A stretch of DNA of 64,000 nt from Prochlorococcus sp. AG-363-A16 (GCA_003280345.1 QCFB01000002.1:82611-146610), one strand, 5' to 3'. Shown: positions 28,443-39,984, numbered from the stretch's first letter. Numbers and translations: made by a program. Notes: a model not told the origin generated them from the letters alone.

Positions 28443-29591
28443 GTGATCGGGTACATCTCCGACAATCTACTTATTCCGATCCTGGATTTCTTCTATGGAT
28501 TAGTTCCTAGCTATGGCCTAGCAATTGTTGCCCTGACTATTGTTATCCGCCTTGCGCTCTTTCCATTAAGCGCCGGGTCAATTCGAAGTGCGCGGCGCAT
28601 GCGAATAGCGCAGCCTGTCATGCAAAAACGACAAGCCGAGATTAAAAGCCGTTATGCAAGCAACCCTCAAAAACAACAAGAGGAACTAGGAAAACTAATG
28701 AATGAATTTGGCAGTCCACTAGCAGGATGTCTGCCTCTTTTAGTTCAAATGCCAATCCTTTTTGCCCTTTTTGCCACTTTGAGAGGCTCGCCTTTTGCTG
28801 ATGTCCCTTATTTGGTGAACATTAAGGTGCTACCTGCAGACCAAATAGCAACAGTTGAGCCAAAGCCTTTTACAAGCCCAAGACATTCAATATTTGTAAG
28901 CGAAACAGACCATTTCCCAATTGTGGCTTCTCTTCCAGGGGGCACCAAAATTGGAACAGGAGAAAAGATTCAGATCAATCTTCAAACTCTTAAAGGAGAA
29001 CCTTTTAGCAATGTCCTTTCACGCTTTGAAAATGGTTCTAAATTCAACCCAAATTGGAAGGTTACAAAAGGAGAAGACATCGTTTCAGTCTCCTCTAATG
29101 GCAATGTAAATGCACTCTCTCCAGGAGATGCAACAGTTGAAGGGAAAATACCTGGAATAGCAGCTAAGAGCGGATTCCTTTTTATCAAGGCCCTAGGACA
29201 AGTTGGTTTTTATGTTGATGGAGCAATTAACTGGGATATAGCCATCCTTGTAGGTGGATTCGGTCTCACGCTTTTGATATCTCAGGCCCTCTCTGGTAGG
29301 GGTATGCCCGCAAACCCCCAACAATCAACTGCCAACAAGATCACTCCCATAATGATCACTGGCATGTTTCTATTTTTCCCCTTGCCAGCAGGTGTGTTGC
29401 TTTACATGGTAATTGCAAACATCTTTCAGGCTCTTCAAACCTTCTTGCTAAGCAGAGAAGCACTTCCAGACAACCTTCAAAAAATCCTTGAGGATCAACT
29501 TGCAAACAAAGAAAGTCCAGGGCTTGTTCCTGCTACAGCAGGATCAACCGAGCGCCTTCCTTTTGAACCCAAAAGCGGCAACAAATCATAG
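28443..29591 (+). CDS. yidC: membrane protein insertase YidC/Oxa1
   Basis: Inserts membrane proteins, including photosynthetic ones. The 382-residue protein has a GTG start at 28443. It has TM helices about 20-45, 95-115, 263-283 and 300-340. The conserved Arg in the first helix ([10 protein letters not shown]) is R36, the hydrophilic-groove residue. Between helices 2 and 3 is a large loop (about 120-260) with a stretch [20 protein letters not shown] that resembles a bacterial Ig-like (BIG2) fold. It follows the PH gene by 88 bp. Confidence 0.95.
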   Translation: MIGYISDNLLIPILDFFYGLVPSYGLAIVALTIVIRLALFPLSAGSIRSARRMRIAQPVMQKRQAEIKSRYASNPQKQQEELGKLMNEFGSPLAGCLPLLVQMPILFALFATLRGSPFADVPYLVNIKVLPADQIATVEPKPFTSPRHSIFVSETDHFPIVASLPGGTKIGTGEKIQINLQTLKGEPFSNVLSRFENGSKFNPNWKVTKGEDIVSVSSNGNVNALSPGDATVEGKIPGIAAKSGFLFIKALGQVGFYVDGAINWDIAILVGGFGLTLLISQALSGRGMPANPQQSTANKITPIMITGMFLFFPLPAGVLLYMVIANIFQALQTFLLSREALPDNLQKILEDQLANKESPGLVPATAGSTERLPFEPKSGNKS

Positions 29592-29749
29592 AAACTGGCC
29601 ACTCAAATTGAATAAAGAAGGTTTCTATCAATGGATAAATGGATAGTTCTTATTTCTTTCTAGAATCCTCAACAAATAAATTAGGAATGAAAATCATTAT
29701 TTTGAGCCCTCTCAAATTATGGGGACAAACTTAATGATCTCTATAAGCC

Positions 29750-31231
29750 ATGAAAAGCTGGGATGAACATCTAGATCTTTTAATCAGAGCGAGAACGCCT
29801 CTGATCTGGATACGGAGTGGTGAAGAAGAGCGTGTAGAAGTCCTTCTCGGACAAGCGGCCGAAAGACTAAAGCCCAGACGTCTGGCTAGTTGGGACTTCA
29901 TAGATGGCTTAAAGGGTGATCTCAATTCAGAAGGCCTAGGAGCTAGACAACCGATGGCTGTCCTCCAATGGTTACAGAAAGTCGATTCAAACAACCCAAC
30001 GATCCTTTTAGTAAAAGATTTTCATCGTTTTTGTGAGGATGCTGGAATTGCACGCATGCTTAGAAATCTTTCTGGGCAATTGCGGCACCAACCTCATACA
30101 GTTGTTATTTGCTCTGGAGATTGGACTCCACCAACTGATCTTGACGATGCATTGACCATTCTTGATTTACCTCTACCTCAGGAATTAGAAATAAGAAACC
30201 TGCTTAGCAACATCGCCAAGACTAGTGGTTCACCACTCCAAAAAGATGTTCTCGAAGAACTCACCCACGCTTGTAGCGGACTTAGCGAAATAAGAGTTCG
30301 GCAAGTTGCGGCTCGAGCTTTAGCTCAACGAGGACAAATGGGTCTTGAAGATCTTGTAGAAGTCCTAGAGGAAAAACGCCAAAGCGTTGCGCGTAGCGAA
30401 GTGCTTGAATATTTCGAAACGCAAGCAACTCCTGCCGATATAGGCGGTTTGGATGCTCTCAAAGGATGGCTAGATCAACGCCATCAAGCATTTTCCGATG
30501 AAGCTCGTCAATTTGGCTTACCGCTACCTCGTGGAGTCTTGCTAGTTGGACCACAAGGTACAGGAAAATCATTAACCGCAAAAGCTATCGCCCATAGCTG
30601 GTCAATGCCACTGCTTCGTCTAGATGTAGGTCGTCTTTTTGCCGGACTTGTGGGAGCAAGTGAAGCTCGTACAAGGGAAACAATTCAAAGAGCAGAGGCC
30701 ATGGCACCCTGCGTCCTTTGGATAGATGAAATAGACAAAGGATTTGGCGGAGACGCTAGGAGTGACGGAGGAACCAGTCAAAGAGTATTAGCGAACGTTC
30801 TTACATGGATGGCCGAAAAAACCTCAGCTGTTTTTGTAGTCGCAACAGCTAATGGAGTTGAACGATTACCCGGCGAGCTCTTGAGGAAAGGAAGGTTTGA
30901 TGAAATATTCATGCTCGACTTGCCGACCATCCAAGAAAGGCACAGTATTTTCAAACTACACATACAACAAAGACGTCCAAACTTGAGTTTGCCACTATCA
31001 ACAGTCGTAGACAGGACAGCAGGCTTCTCAGGCGCTGAACTCGAGCAAACTGTTATAGAGGCAATGCATCTAGCTTTTGCCGAGCGAAGAGAGCTTGAAG
31101 AAACCGATTTAATTCTTTCCGCCAGTCAGCTAGTTCCGCTCTCACGAACTGCCAAGGAACAACTCAATTCCCTAAAAGAATGGGCCTCCAGTGGGAGGGC
31201 AAGACCTGCCTCATTGCTAATGAGTACATAA
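29750..31231 (+). CDS. ycf46: AAA+ ATPase, Ycf46 family
   Basis: 493 residues with a non-AAA N-terminal part (about 1-225) and an AAA ATPase module. Walker A GPQGTGKS is near residue 268 and Walker B VLWIDEID near 323. The second region of homology includes NGVERLPGELLRKGRFDEIFMLD. This is the cyanobacterial and algal plastid Ycf46, of unknown cellular role, reported in other cyanobacteria to affect CO2 use. It follows yidC by 158 bp and serS follows it. Confidence 0.9.
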   Translation: MKSWDEHLDLLIRARTPLIWIRSGEEERVEVLLGQAAERLKPRRLASWDFIDGLKGDLNSEGLGARQPMAVLQWLQKVDSNNPTILLVKDFHRFCEDAGIARMLRNLSGQLRHQPHTVVICSGDWTPPTDLDDALTILDLPLPQELEIRNLLSNIAKTSGSPLQKDVLEELTHACSGLSEIRVRQVAARALAQRGQMGLEDLVEVLEEKRQSVARSEVLEYFETQATPADIGGLDALKGWLDQRHQAFSDEARQFGLPLPRGVLLVGPQGTGKSLTAKAIAHSWSMPLLRLDVGRLFAGLVGASEARTRETIQRAEAMAPCVLWIDEIDKGFGGDARSDGGTSQRVLANVLTWMAEKTSAVFVVATANGVERLPGELLRKGRFDEIFMLDLPTIQERHSIFKLHIQQRRPNLSLPLSTVVDRTAGFSGAELEQTVIEAMHLAFAERRELEETDLILSASQLVPLSRTAKEQLNSLKEWASSGRARPASLLMST

Positions 31232-31369
31232 TTCAGAAGCAACTCAATGTTTTTTGATGCATTTTTGAGATTCAAACTTGATTGATATATCTCAGGATTC
31301 AACTTGAGAACTCCTCAAAATCGCAATTTCTTTGATATCGCGAAACTCATCGAAAGTTGGGATCAATAG

Positions 31370-32680
<1,311 letters not shown>

Positions 32681-32699
32681 TCCAACTGATTAATTTTTA

Positions 32700-33782
32700 A
32701 TGAACGTACTGGCATCACTAACAGTCTTAGGTCTCCTGATTTTTTTTCATGAAGCAGGGCACTTTCTTGCAGCAACATCTCAAGGTATTCGAGTAACTGG
32801 ATTCTCAATAGGTTTTGGTCCGGCTCTAATAAAGAAAAGCATTTCAGGTGTTACCTATTCATTGCGAGCACTACCTCTTGGAGGATTCGTTTCCTTCCCT
32901 GATGATGACAAAGACAGCAATATTCCTCCAGATGATCCAGACCTTCTGCGTAATCGCACAATTCCTCAGAGAGCCTTTGTCATCTCGGCAGGTGTACTCG
33001 CAAATCTTTTTCTTGCATGGTTAGTTCTATTTGGCCAGGCAACAGTTTTAGGAATTCCAAACCAACCAGATCCTGGGGTAATTGTGATGTCTATACAACC
33101 AGGGCAAATCGCAGAGCAGTCAGGACTAGTTCGAGGAGATCGGATTCTTAGCATAAATGGCTTAAAGCTCGGCAGAGGTAAAGAAGCTGTTGAAATATTG
33201 GTTGAGAAAATTCAATCTGCCCCAGGCAAGAAAATTCAAATCGAAAGGGCTAGAGGAACAGAAAACAGCATGCTTTACATCACTCCCTCTGAACATTTGG
33301 GGACTGGGAAAATAGGCGCACAACTACAAGCAAATATCACAAAAGGCAATCGCCCAGCGAAAGGTCTTGGTGAAATTTTTCTACACACTGATAGTCAATT
33401 CATAGATCTCCTAAGCAGAACACTTAAGGGCTATCAAGGTCTTGTCACTGATTTCACAAATACTTCAAAACAATTAAGCGGTCCTGTAAAGATTGTTGAA
33501 ATAGGGGCTCAGCTTTCAGAACAAGGTGGTTCTGGCTTAATACTTTTCGCGGCTCTGGTCTCAATAAATCTTGCAGTTCTAAATTCTCTTCCATTACCTC
33601 TTCTAGACGGAGGTCAATTAGCTCTTCTTATCATTGAGGGTATTAGAGGTAAGCCAATTCCTGAAAAAATCCAACTTGCGTTTGCCCAATCTGGGCTTTT
33701 GCTTCTCGTTGGAATAAGTATTGTGCTGATAATTCGCGATACAAGTCAATTAAGAGTCGTGCAACAGCTAATAAGTCACTAA
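32700..33782 (+). CDS. rseP: RIP metalloprotease, RseP/S2P family
   Basis: Site-2 protease that cleaves membrane anchors of regulators. The 360-residue protein has the zinc-binding HEAGHF motif in the first helix (about residues 17-22), a PDZ-like insert about 120-200 (PGQIAEQSGLVRGDRILSINGLKLGRG split over the loop), and the C-terminal LPLPLLDGGQLALLIIEG metal-ligand helix (NxxPxPxLDG-type). About four TM helices. Substrates here are unknown. It is followed by a 9-bp inverted repeat at 33782-33812. Confidence 0.93.
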   Translation: MNVLASLTVLGLLIFFHEAGHFLAATSQGIRVTGFSIGFGPALIKKSISGVTYSLRALPLGGFVSFPDDDKDSNIPPDDPDLLRNRTIPQRAFVISAGVLANLFLAWLVLFGQATVLGIPNQPDPGVIVMSIQPGQIAEQSGLVRGDRILSINGLKLGRGKEAVEILVEKIQSAPGKKIQIERARGTENSMLYITPSEHLGTGKIGAQLQANITKGNRPAKGLGEIFLHTDSQFIDLLSRTLKGYQGLVTDFTNTSKQLSGPVKIVEIGAQLSEQGGSGLILFAALVSINLAVLNSLPLPLLDGGQLALLIIEGIRGKPIPEKIQLAFAQSGLLLLVGISIVLIIRDTSQLRVVQQLISH

Positions 33783-33965
33783 GAAATCTCTCAAATTCTG
33801 CTTGAGATTTCTGAACAAGAGCTTGAGGCAATGTTCTTAATCCAAACCCTCTGAAAATCCATGCACTTAGCAAAGTATCTTTCTTTAAAAGGGTCAAACT
33901 CAAACCATCAATTTTAGGTGAAGAGTTAATATTTCATCTGAACTGTTTTTCAATAAGGCTGCCGA

Positions 33966-34268
33966 ATGGCCAAGAAGTCAATGATCGCTCGCGATATTAA
34001 GCGAAAGAAGCTTGTCGAACGCTATGCGGCCAAGCGAACAGCCCTAATGGCAGCGTTCAATTCGGCTAAAGACCCCATGGAGCGACTGGAAATACATCGA
34101 AAGATTCAAGCTCTGCCTCGTAATAGTGCACCTAACCGTGTCCGCAACCGCTGTTGGGCGACAGGAAAACCACGCGGGGTATACAGAGATTTTGGTTTAT
34201 GTCGCAATCAGCTAAGAGAACGCGCCCATAAAGGAGAGCTTCCAGGACTTGTCAAATCAAGCTGGTGA
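33966..34268 (+). CDS. rpsN: 30S ribosomal protein S14
   Basis: 100-residue S14. It has the family core [20 protein letters not shown] and the C-terminal [17 protein letters not shown]. It is the zinc-free class, as the CxxC pairs of the zinc-bearing S14 are absent. It starts [10 protein letters not shown]. It stands alone upstream of pnp, with 168 bp of AT-rich leader between. Confidence 0.96.
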   Translation: MAKKSMIARDIKRKKLVERYAAKRTALMAAFNSAKDPMERLEIHRKIQALPRNSAPNRVRNRCWATGKPRGVYRDFGLCRNQLRERAHKGELPGLVKSSW

Positions 34269-34436
34269 CCTTTGGAAAACGAAGTCCAAAAAGAACCAAA
34301 GCTTTTAAGAAAAAATTGATCTTTTATCGCCCTTTGTAGATTCCTTAATCTTTTAACCACAATCAAATCATATTTTCTGTTTAAGGGGTACCTATTAAAT
34401 GCGAGAATATCCTCAGATAAAAAGACATAAGGTCAC
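34269..34436 (+). promoter_or_regulatory. rpsN-pnp intergenic region
   Basis: 168 bp AT-rich spacer holding an imperfect CTTTGG/CCAAAG-type pairing near 34271-34303, which could be the rpsN terminator, and the pnp leader. No PNPase-autoregulation hairpin of the known type was recognised. The start of pnp is a GTG. Confidence 0.3.
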
Positions 34437-36602
34437 GTGCAAGGTCAGACAAAGTCGATCTCCTTTGATGGTCGGGAGATTCGACTGACTACAGGGCGAT
34501 ATGCGCCCCAGGCCGGTGGATCAGTAATGGTGGAATGTGGCGATACCGCCGTCCTTGTTACTGCTACACAATCTTCAGGCCGTGAAGGGATCGATTTTCT
34601 TCCCCTTATTTGTGACTATGAGGAGAGGCTTTATGCAGCTGGACGCATACCAGGAAGTTTTATGCGACGTGAAAGTCGCCCACCTGAAAGAGCAACTCTA
34701 ATTGCACGTTTAATGGATCGCCCAATGCGTCCGTTATTTCCTGCTTGGATGAGAGACGACATTCAAATCGCTGCGACCTGTCTTTCTCTTGACGAAAGGG
34801 TACCAGCTGATGTCCTTGCAGTAACAGGCGCCTCAATGTCAACTTTGCTGGCAGGAATCCCATTCAATGGGCCCATGGCCGCAGTAAGAGTAGGTCTTCT
34901 TGGAGATGATTTTGTTCTAAATCCAAGCTATAGAGAAATTGAGCGCGGTGATCTCGATCTGGTAGTAGCTGGAACACCTGATGGAGTTGTCATGGTTGAA
35001 GCAGGAGCCAATCAACTCTCAGAACAAGATGTTATAGAGGCAATAGATTTTGGATATGAAGCAGTTTGCGAACTTATCAAGTCACAGCAATCAATTCTTA
35101 AGGAAACAGGTTTAACACAAGTTCAGCCTGAGGAGCCAGCTTCGGACGATACAGTACCGAACTATTTAGAGAAGAATTGCAGTAAATCCATCTGCGAAAT
35201 CCTCAAACATTTTGAGCAAACAAAAGAAGAAAGAGACAACAAGCTTGAGGAGGTTAAAAACAATATTTCAGACACCATTGATGGCCTAAAAGATGATAAT
35301 GCAGTAAAGAAATCTGTTGCTGTAAATAATAAGTTGCTAGGTACAAGCTTCAAAGCATTAACTAAGAAGTTAATGCGAGAACAAATCATTAAAGAAGGCA
35401 AGCGTGTTGACGGGCGCAATCTTGATGAGGTCAGAAAAATTGAATCTGCTGCAGGGGTTCTCCCAAAACGAGTGCATGGTTCAGCACTTTTCCAAAGAGG
35501 ACTTACCCAAGTTCTATCTACTGCCACTTTGGGCACTCCAAGTGATGCCCAAGAAATGGACGATCTAAACCCAAATACAGAAAAAACATATATTCATCAT
35601 TACAACTTCCCACCATATTCTGTGGGAGAAACCCGCCCAATGCGTTCTCCAGGAAGAAGAGAAATAGGTCATGGAGCACTTGCTGAAAGAGCACTTATTC
35701 CTGTTTTACCTGCTAAGGACACCTTCCCCTACGTTCTGAGAGTAGTTAGTGAAGTCCTGAGTTCAAATGGTTCAACCTCAATGGGTTCAGTTTGTGGAAG
35801 CACATTGGCTCTTATGGATGCTGGAGTTCCACTAAAAGCTCCCGTTAGTGGTGCTGCTATGGGACTAATTAAAGAAGGAAAAGAAATTAGAATTCTTACC
35901 GACATTCAAGGAATAGAAGACTTCCTTGGAGATATGGATTTCAAAGTTGCAGGAACAGAGAAAGGAATCACTGCACTTCAGATGGATATGAAAATAACTG
36001 GTCTACCAGTTAAGACTGTTGCGGAAGCAGTTAATCAAGCTCGTCCTGCAAGAATCCATATTCTTGAAAAGATGACTGAAGCAATTGATACTCCAAGAGA
36101 AAGTCTTTCTCCACATGCCCCTAGACTCCTTAGCTTCCGCATAGATCCAGAACTAATAGGAACTGTTATTGGACCTGGTGGAAGAACTATTAAGGGCATT
36201 ACAGAAAGAACAAATACAAAAATTGATATTGAAGATGGCGGCATCGTAACCATTGCCTCACACGATGGAGCTGCCGCAGAAGAAGCTCAAAAAATCATCG
36301 AGGGTCTTACAAGAAAAGTACATGAAGGTGAAATCTTTACAGGTCCAATTACACGGATAATTCCTATTGGAGCATTCGTAGAGATCCTTCCTGGCAAAGA
36401 AGGCATGATCCATATTTCTCAACTTTCAGAAGCAAGAGTTGAGAAAGTAGAAGATGTAGTAAAAGTAGGGGATGAAGTTACTGTTCGTGTAAGAGAAATA
36501 GATAATCGTGGACGAATCAATCTGACTTTAAGGGGGGTTCCTCAACATGGAGAAGACTTGCATTCGGAACCAAGTCCAACGCCTGTAGCACCTCTAACTT
36601 GA
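34437..36602 (+). CDS. pnp: polyribonucleotide nucleotidyltransferase
   Basis: 3'-5' phosphorolytic RNA exonuclease. The 721-residue protein has two RNase PH domains. The first contains [13 protein letters not shown] [19 protein letters not shown] and [18 protein letters not shown]; the second contains [17 protein letters not shown] and [23 protein letters not shown] domain ([18 protein letters not shown]) and an S1 domain ([17 protein letters not shown]) follow. The linker around 240-290 is highly charged and variable. The start is GTG 34437. Confidence 0.96.
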   Translation: MQGQTKSISFDGREIRLTTGRYAPQAGGSVMVECGDTAVLVTATQSSGREGIDFLPLICDYEERLYAAGRIPGSFMRRESRPPERATLIARLMDRPMRPLFPAWMRDDIQIAATCLSLDERVPADVLAVTGASMSTLLAGIPFNGPMAAVRVGLLGDDFVLNPSYREIERGDLDLVVAGTPDGVVMVEAGANQLSEQDVIEAIDFGYEAVCELIKSQQSILKETGLTQVQPEEPASDDTVPNYLEKNCSKSICEILKHFEQTKEERDNKLEEVKNNISDTIDGLKDDNAVKKSVAVNNKLLGTSFKALTKKLMREQIIKEGKRVDGRNLDEVRKIESAAGVLPKRVHGSALFQRGLTQVLSTATLGTPSDAQEMDDLNPNTEKTYIHHYNFPPYSVGETRPMRSPGRREIGHGALAERALIPVLPAKDTFPYVLRVVSEVLSSNGSTSMGSVCGSTLALMDAGVPLKAPVSGAAMGLIKEGKEIRILTDIQGIEDFLGDMDFKVAGTEKGITALQMDMKITGLPVKTVAEAVNQARPARIHILEKMTEAIDTPRESLSPHAPRLLSFRIDPELIGTVIGPGGRTIKGITERTNTKIDIEDGGIVTIASHDGAAAEEAQKIIEGLTRKVHEGEIFTGPITRIIPIGAFVEILPGKEGMIHISQLSEARVEKVEDVVKVGDEVTVRVREIDNRGRINLTLRGVPQHGEDLHSEPSPTPVAPLT

Positions 36603-36608
36603 GAAGAA

Positions 36609-37523
36609 TCAAACTAAAAAGCCTGGATCAATAAATTCTATTTCTCTAGAAACTTCTTCACATAGCAAACCATGGTTTGTTCCATGGCTGGCTATCAAAC
36701 ATCCTTTTTGCCTTACATCCCCTGTGTTGTATTTAAGAGGACTCCCATCAGCATGAGTAAACCTCCCACCTGCAGCAACTAGAACGGCCTCAGGAGCTGC
36801 CATATCCCAATCTTTAGGGGCACTCTTTCCTGAAAGGGATAGATAAAGGTCAGTCTCACCTCTCAAAATTGAAGCGACCTTACAGCCAACGCTGCCAAAA
36901 GCCTTTACTTCCCCAAATGAAAGGCTGGCAATCAACTTCTCAAGTCGTTCATCACGGTGATTCCTGCTTGCAACGAGAATTAAATCGTTTAAATGCCTAC
37001 GTTCACTAAAACTAGTGTATTTTTTTTTGCCACTTCGATTCTCACACCAACTCCCAATTCCTAGAACCCCAAACCAAAGTTCTTCTGAATCAGGAAGCAA
37101 AACCACTCCAAGAGAAGGAGAGTGGTCTCTAACAAGAGCCAAGTGAACGGCATATTCACCTGTCCCTTTAAGAAAATCTTTTGTCCCATCTAAAGGATCT
37201 AGAATCCACAACCATTCAGAATCAATAGGGATTCCTTCTTTTGAGACTTCTTTATATGTCTCTTCACTAAGCAATTTCCAATCTATAGAAGAAAAGTTCG
37301 ACCTCAAACCACTTAATAACCATTGATTCACAGCAAGATCTGCAGAAGAAACAGGTCCTTGATCCCCTTCCTGCACTTCCAAAACTTTTGAGAAGCCATG
37401 AGGAGGGGCTTCCCCTTTTGCATATGCCAAGAGAATGTCAGCAGCACCCCAACTAAGGTGCCTAAGACGATCTAAAAGAAGCTCCAACTTCAAACCTTTA
37501 GGAAGAATAGGTTCAATAGGCAT
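36609..37523 (-). CDS. cysQ: 3'(2'),5'-bisphosphate nucleotidase, CysQ-like
   Basis: Removes phosphate from 3'-phosphoadenosine 5'-phosphate (or an inositol phosphate) using Mg2+. The inositol monophosphatase fold is clear: WILDPLDGTKDFLKGTGEYAVHL (metal site, D and DGT) and PKDWDMAAPEAVLVAAGG. The start is set at ATG 37523 (MPIEPILPKG); six more codons upstream lead to a TTG. The start codon shares two bases with the ATG of the divergent rsmI. It converges with pnp with a 6-bp gap. Confidence 0.9.
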   Translation of the reverse strand: MPIEPILPKGLKLELLLDRLRHLSWGAADILLAYAKGEAPPHGFSKVLEVQEGDQGPVSSADLAVNQWLLSGLRSNFSSIDWKLLSEETYKEVSKEGIPIDSEWLWILDPLDGTKDFLKGTGEYAVHLALVRDHSPSLGVVLLPDSEELWFGVLGIGSWCENRSGKKKYTSFSERRHLNDLILVASRNHRDERLEKLIASLSFGEVKAFGSVGCKVASILRGETDLYLSLSGKSAPKDWDMAAPEAVLVAAGGRFTHADGSPLKYNTGDVRQKGCLIASHGTNHGLLCEEVSREIEFIDPGFLV

Positions 37524-38418
37524 GACGAATTTGGAAGACAAAAAAGTTTTGAGTGAACGTCTTGAGCCTGCGCCTGGCGTTCTGTATCTGGTTGGGACAC
37601 CTATTGGTCATTTAGGCGATCTTTCTCCAAGAGCAAAGTCACTATTGAGAAAAGTCTCTTATATCGCATGTGAGGATACGCGCCATAGCGGACAGATGCT
37701 CAAAAATTTAGGTGTACAAGGGTCTCTATTGAGCTTCCATAGACATAACACCAAAAACCGTCTTCCAAAACTTCTACATTTACTCAAGGAGAATCAAACC
37801 CTCGCCTTAATTACTGATGCAGGGCTTCCAGGAATTAGTGATCCAGGACAAGAGCTCGTCTCAGAAGCAAGAAAGGCAGGACAAGAAGTAATCTGTGTTC
37901 CAGGGCCATGCGCAGCAACCACAGCATTAGTAAGCAGTGGACTGCCTAGTAATAGGTTTTGCTTTGAAGGCTTTCTTCCATCAAAAGGAAAGGCAAGAGC
38001 AAACCTTCTCAAAAACATCTCCAAGGAAGAACGCACAACTATCATTTATGAATCGCCACATAGGCTGATCAAATTACTAGAAGAGCTTGCTTCACTATGT
38101 GGCCATGATCGACCTATGCAAATAGCACGAGAGCTAACTAAACGACACGAACAACAAATTGGTCCTACTATTGGCAAGGCATTAGAGCATTTTTCAAAAG
38201 CCAAACCTATCGGTGAATGCACTGTTGTCCTTGGTGGAACGACTTCACCAAGCAACAATGAAGCAAATGAACCAAATCTTTTAGCAGATATGCAAGCCTT
38301 AGTAGCAGAAGGAAACACTGCAAGTGATGCTGTAAAAAAAGTTGCCAATGTAACAGGACACTCTCGTAGACATCTTTATGAGCTGCTACATAGCAAGGAA
38401 CTTGCAAATGACATTTAA
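37522..38418 (+). CDS. rsmI: 16S rRNA 2'-O-methyltransferase RsmI
   Basis: Methylates the 2'-O of C1402 in 16S rRNA. The start is ATG 37522 (MTNLEDKKVL), while the open frame extends to 37435. The 298 residues have the SAM methylase family signature LYLVGTPIGHLGDLSPRA, then TRHSGQMLKNLG, LITDAGLPGISDPGQELV and VPGPCAATTALVSSGLP. It overlaps the divergent cysQ start by two bases (CATG). A 77-residue membrane protein gene follows after 47 bp. Confidence 0.94.
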   Translation: MTNLEDKKVLSERLEPAPGVLYLVGTPIGHLGDLSPRAKSLLRKVSYIACEDTRHSGQMLKNLGVQGSLLSFHRHNTKNRLPKLLHLLKENQTLALITDAGLPGISDPGQELVSEARKAGQEVICVPGPCAATTALVSSGLPSNRFCFEGFLPSKGKARANLLKNISKEERTTIIYESPHRLIKLLEELASLCGHDRPMQIARELTKRHEQQIGPTIGKALEHFSKAKPIGECTVVLGGTTSPSNNEANEPNLLADMQALVAEGNTASDAVKKVANVTGHSRRHLYELLHSKELANDI

Positions 38419-38465
38419 AGTCCCTCGAGAGACAGTCTGAGCCTAAAACTATTACCTAATTCATA

Positions 38466-38699
38466 ATGCTTTTACGCCTTCGACTACTTGGAATCACTTT
38501 TGCCAGTGCATTACTCCTATTATTTGTTCTCTGCCTTGGGGCACAAAACCTAAGTGCTCGAAATAAACTCAATCTAGGAATAGGCACTACCGCTCCCCTC
38601 CCAGCAGGTTTTATGGTTGGTATTGCTATCGTTCTTGGTGTAATAAGTGGTGGGAGCACTGCTGCTTGCATGATCCCTGGGCAAAAAGATTCAATTTAA
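38466..38699 (+). CDS. small two-helix membrane protein, function unknown
   Basis: 77 residues with two hydrophobic segments (about 8-30 and 47-67) joined by a basic/polar loop (SARNKLNLGIGTTAPLPAG). It resembles small conserved hypothetical membrane proteins of marine cyanobacteria; no named family is recognised. It is in a consistent place after rsmI. It ends 14 bp before the convergent helix-turn-helix gene. Confidence 0.65.
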   Translation: MLLRLRLLGITFASALLLLFVLCLGAQNLSARNKLNLGIGTTAPLPAGFMVGIAIVLGVISGGSTAACMIPGQKDSI

Positions 38700-38713
38700 G
38701 GACATCTAAATTA

Positions 38714-39565
38714 TTAACCTTCAGACTCTATAGATATCAAAGTGCCCTCTAACAACAAACGAGTAATCCCTCTTGATAATAGATAGGGAGTAGTCAAAGA
38801 AAAGACTGACGTATCTGGAATTTTGATCACTCTTTGACTACGACCACAATTGCGCTTTGCAGATCGTTGATTAGCAAACAAGCAAAGTGCATAGCGACCT
38901 TGATCCTCTTCTGGAAGAAATCCCAACTCAGGAAACTCTTTAAGAGGACGCGCATCAAGTTCAACTATTTTATTAACCAACATATAAACGCTGCTTGGCA
39001 ATGGACAAGATGACAACGGTTTACAAGGAACCTCTTTTTGTTCGATCAAATCAAAGCCCAAATTAAGTGGAACAACTTCATGAAAATCACTTGAACTTGA
39101 TTTATTTGTAGTCTTAGCATCCTCAATATCTTCATCAGAAGACTCCTCCTCCGAATCATCCTCAAAGTCATCTGCATCATCCAAAGCAAGAGGTCCTGAG
39201 TCCTGCTCACGTTGCATTTCAAACTGTTCTTCGGACTCTGCCCCTAACGATTCAAGATTCAGACTCTTACTATCCTCAGCAGTAAATTCATCATGGCAAA
39301 CTTTTGCTTCTAATTCTTCTCTATTCGATTGATTTGATTCCTCTAAAGAATCTTCCGCCAAATCTATAGAGCCAAGCGAGCCTCCCCTAGCACGAGCGGA
39401 TTTCAAAGCGGTATATTCATCATTAGACAACAAGGCTTTTACCGTCCTACTAACAGTGTTAGGGCTACAGCCATATGTCTTAGCAAGAGATGCAGTGGAT
39501 TCACCTGAACGGTAACCTTCCACAAGTTCTCTTTTCTGGCTTTCTGTAAGCCTGCAGGCAGCCAT
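38714..39565 (-). CDS. helix-turn-helix protein with acidic linker
   Basis: The start is set at ATG 39565 (MAACRLTESQKRELV). The N-terminal 50 residues form a helix-turn-helix (SGESTASLAKTYGCSPNTVSRTVKALL), like the Hin/resolvase-type fold. A long acidic, Asp/Glu/Ser-rich middle (about 70-185) looks disordered. The C-terminal 95 residues (VYMLVNKIVELDARP, then FANQRSAKRNCGRSQRVIKIPD) are a compact domain not recognised. This is a candidate regulator of unknown target. Confidence 0.72.
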   Translation of the reverse strand: MAACRLTESQKRELVEGYRSGESTASLAKTYGCSPNTVSRTVKALLSNDEYTALKSARARGGSLGSIDLAEDSLEESNQSNREELEAKVCHDEFTAEDSKSLNLESLGAESEEQFEMQREQDSGPLALDDADDFEDDSEEESSDEDIEDAKTTNKSSSSDFHEVVPLNLGFDLIEQKEVPCKPLSSCPLPSSVYMLVNKIVELDARPLKEFPELGFLPEEDQGRYALCLFANQRSAKRNCGRSQRVIKIPDTSVFSLTTPYLLSRGITRLLLEGTLISIESEG

Positions 39566-39632
39566 CTGGTGCAATTACTCAGGAACCAACCTTAAGCGGT
39601 GTACCTCAGAAAAAGTACCAAAATTGCATTTT

Positions 39633-39706
39633 GCTCCCTTAGCTCAGCTGGATAGAGCAGCTGCCTTCTAAGCAGCCGGTCGTTGGTTCGAATCCAACAG
39701 GGGGCG
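39633..39706 (+). tRNA. tRNA-Arg (TCT anticodon)
   Basis: A 74-nt cloverleaf with acceptor arm GCTCCCT pairing with AGGGGGC, a D-arm with GCTCAGCTGGATAGAGC, an anticodon stem CTGCC/AGCAG with TCT in the loop, and a T-arm GGTTCGAATCC. Reads arginine codons AGA/AGG. No CCA is encoded. It lies at one edge of the sparse 39.7-42.7 kb stretch. Confidence 0.95.
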
Positions 39707-39779
39707 TTACTAAAAGCCAATTGAGTGCATGATTAGTGCTAGATAAGAAGTATGGATGTTTTTCAGAAGAGTAAGAATT

Positions 39780-39956
39780 ATGCAAAAGCAAAAGAAAGTA
39801 GTTCGTACCTTGGAGAAAAAACTCCTTGGCACTTTGCTTGACCCCCCAGATAGCGACCAACGAAGAAGGTATATAAAAAGATGGATCTATGGAGAAGGTA
39901 TACCCCCAGAAATACCGAAATCCTTTCGAGAACGTCTACGAGCTATTTTGAAATAA
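39780..39956 (+). CDS. small basic protein, function unknown
   Basis: 58 residues from the ATG at 39780 (MQKQKKVVRTLEKKLLG); eight more codons are open upstream. Highly basic, with a PPDSDQRRRYIKRWIYGEGIPP middle that looks folded. A strong hairpin begins 28 bp after the stop (39985-40031), consistent with a terminator. No family is recognised. Confidence 0.55.
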   Translation: MQKQKKVVRTLEKKLLGTLLDPPDSDQRRRYIKRWIYGEGIPPEIPKSFRERLRAILK

Positions 39957-39984
39957 AAGCTCATAATCTTTTTCCCATATCCAG

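Noticed and set aside
33782..33812. 9-bp inverted repeat after rseP
   Set aside because: Not called as a terminator because no T run follows; kept only as a note in rseP.
33643..33903. 86-residue minus frame
   Set aside because: Half of it is antisense to rseP and the rest covers a hairpin region; no independent support.
39639..39860. 73-residue minus frame with a GFEPTTGCLEG-like end
   Set aside because: It runs antisense through tRNA-Arg (39633-39706). The GFEPTT-type string is a known artefact of translating tRNA genes.
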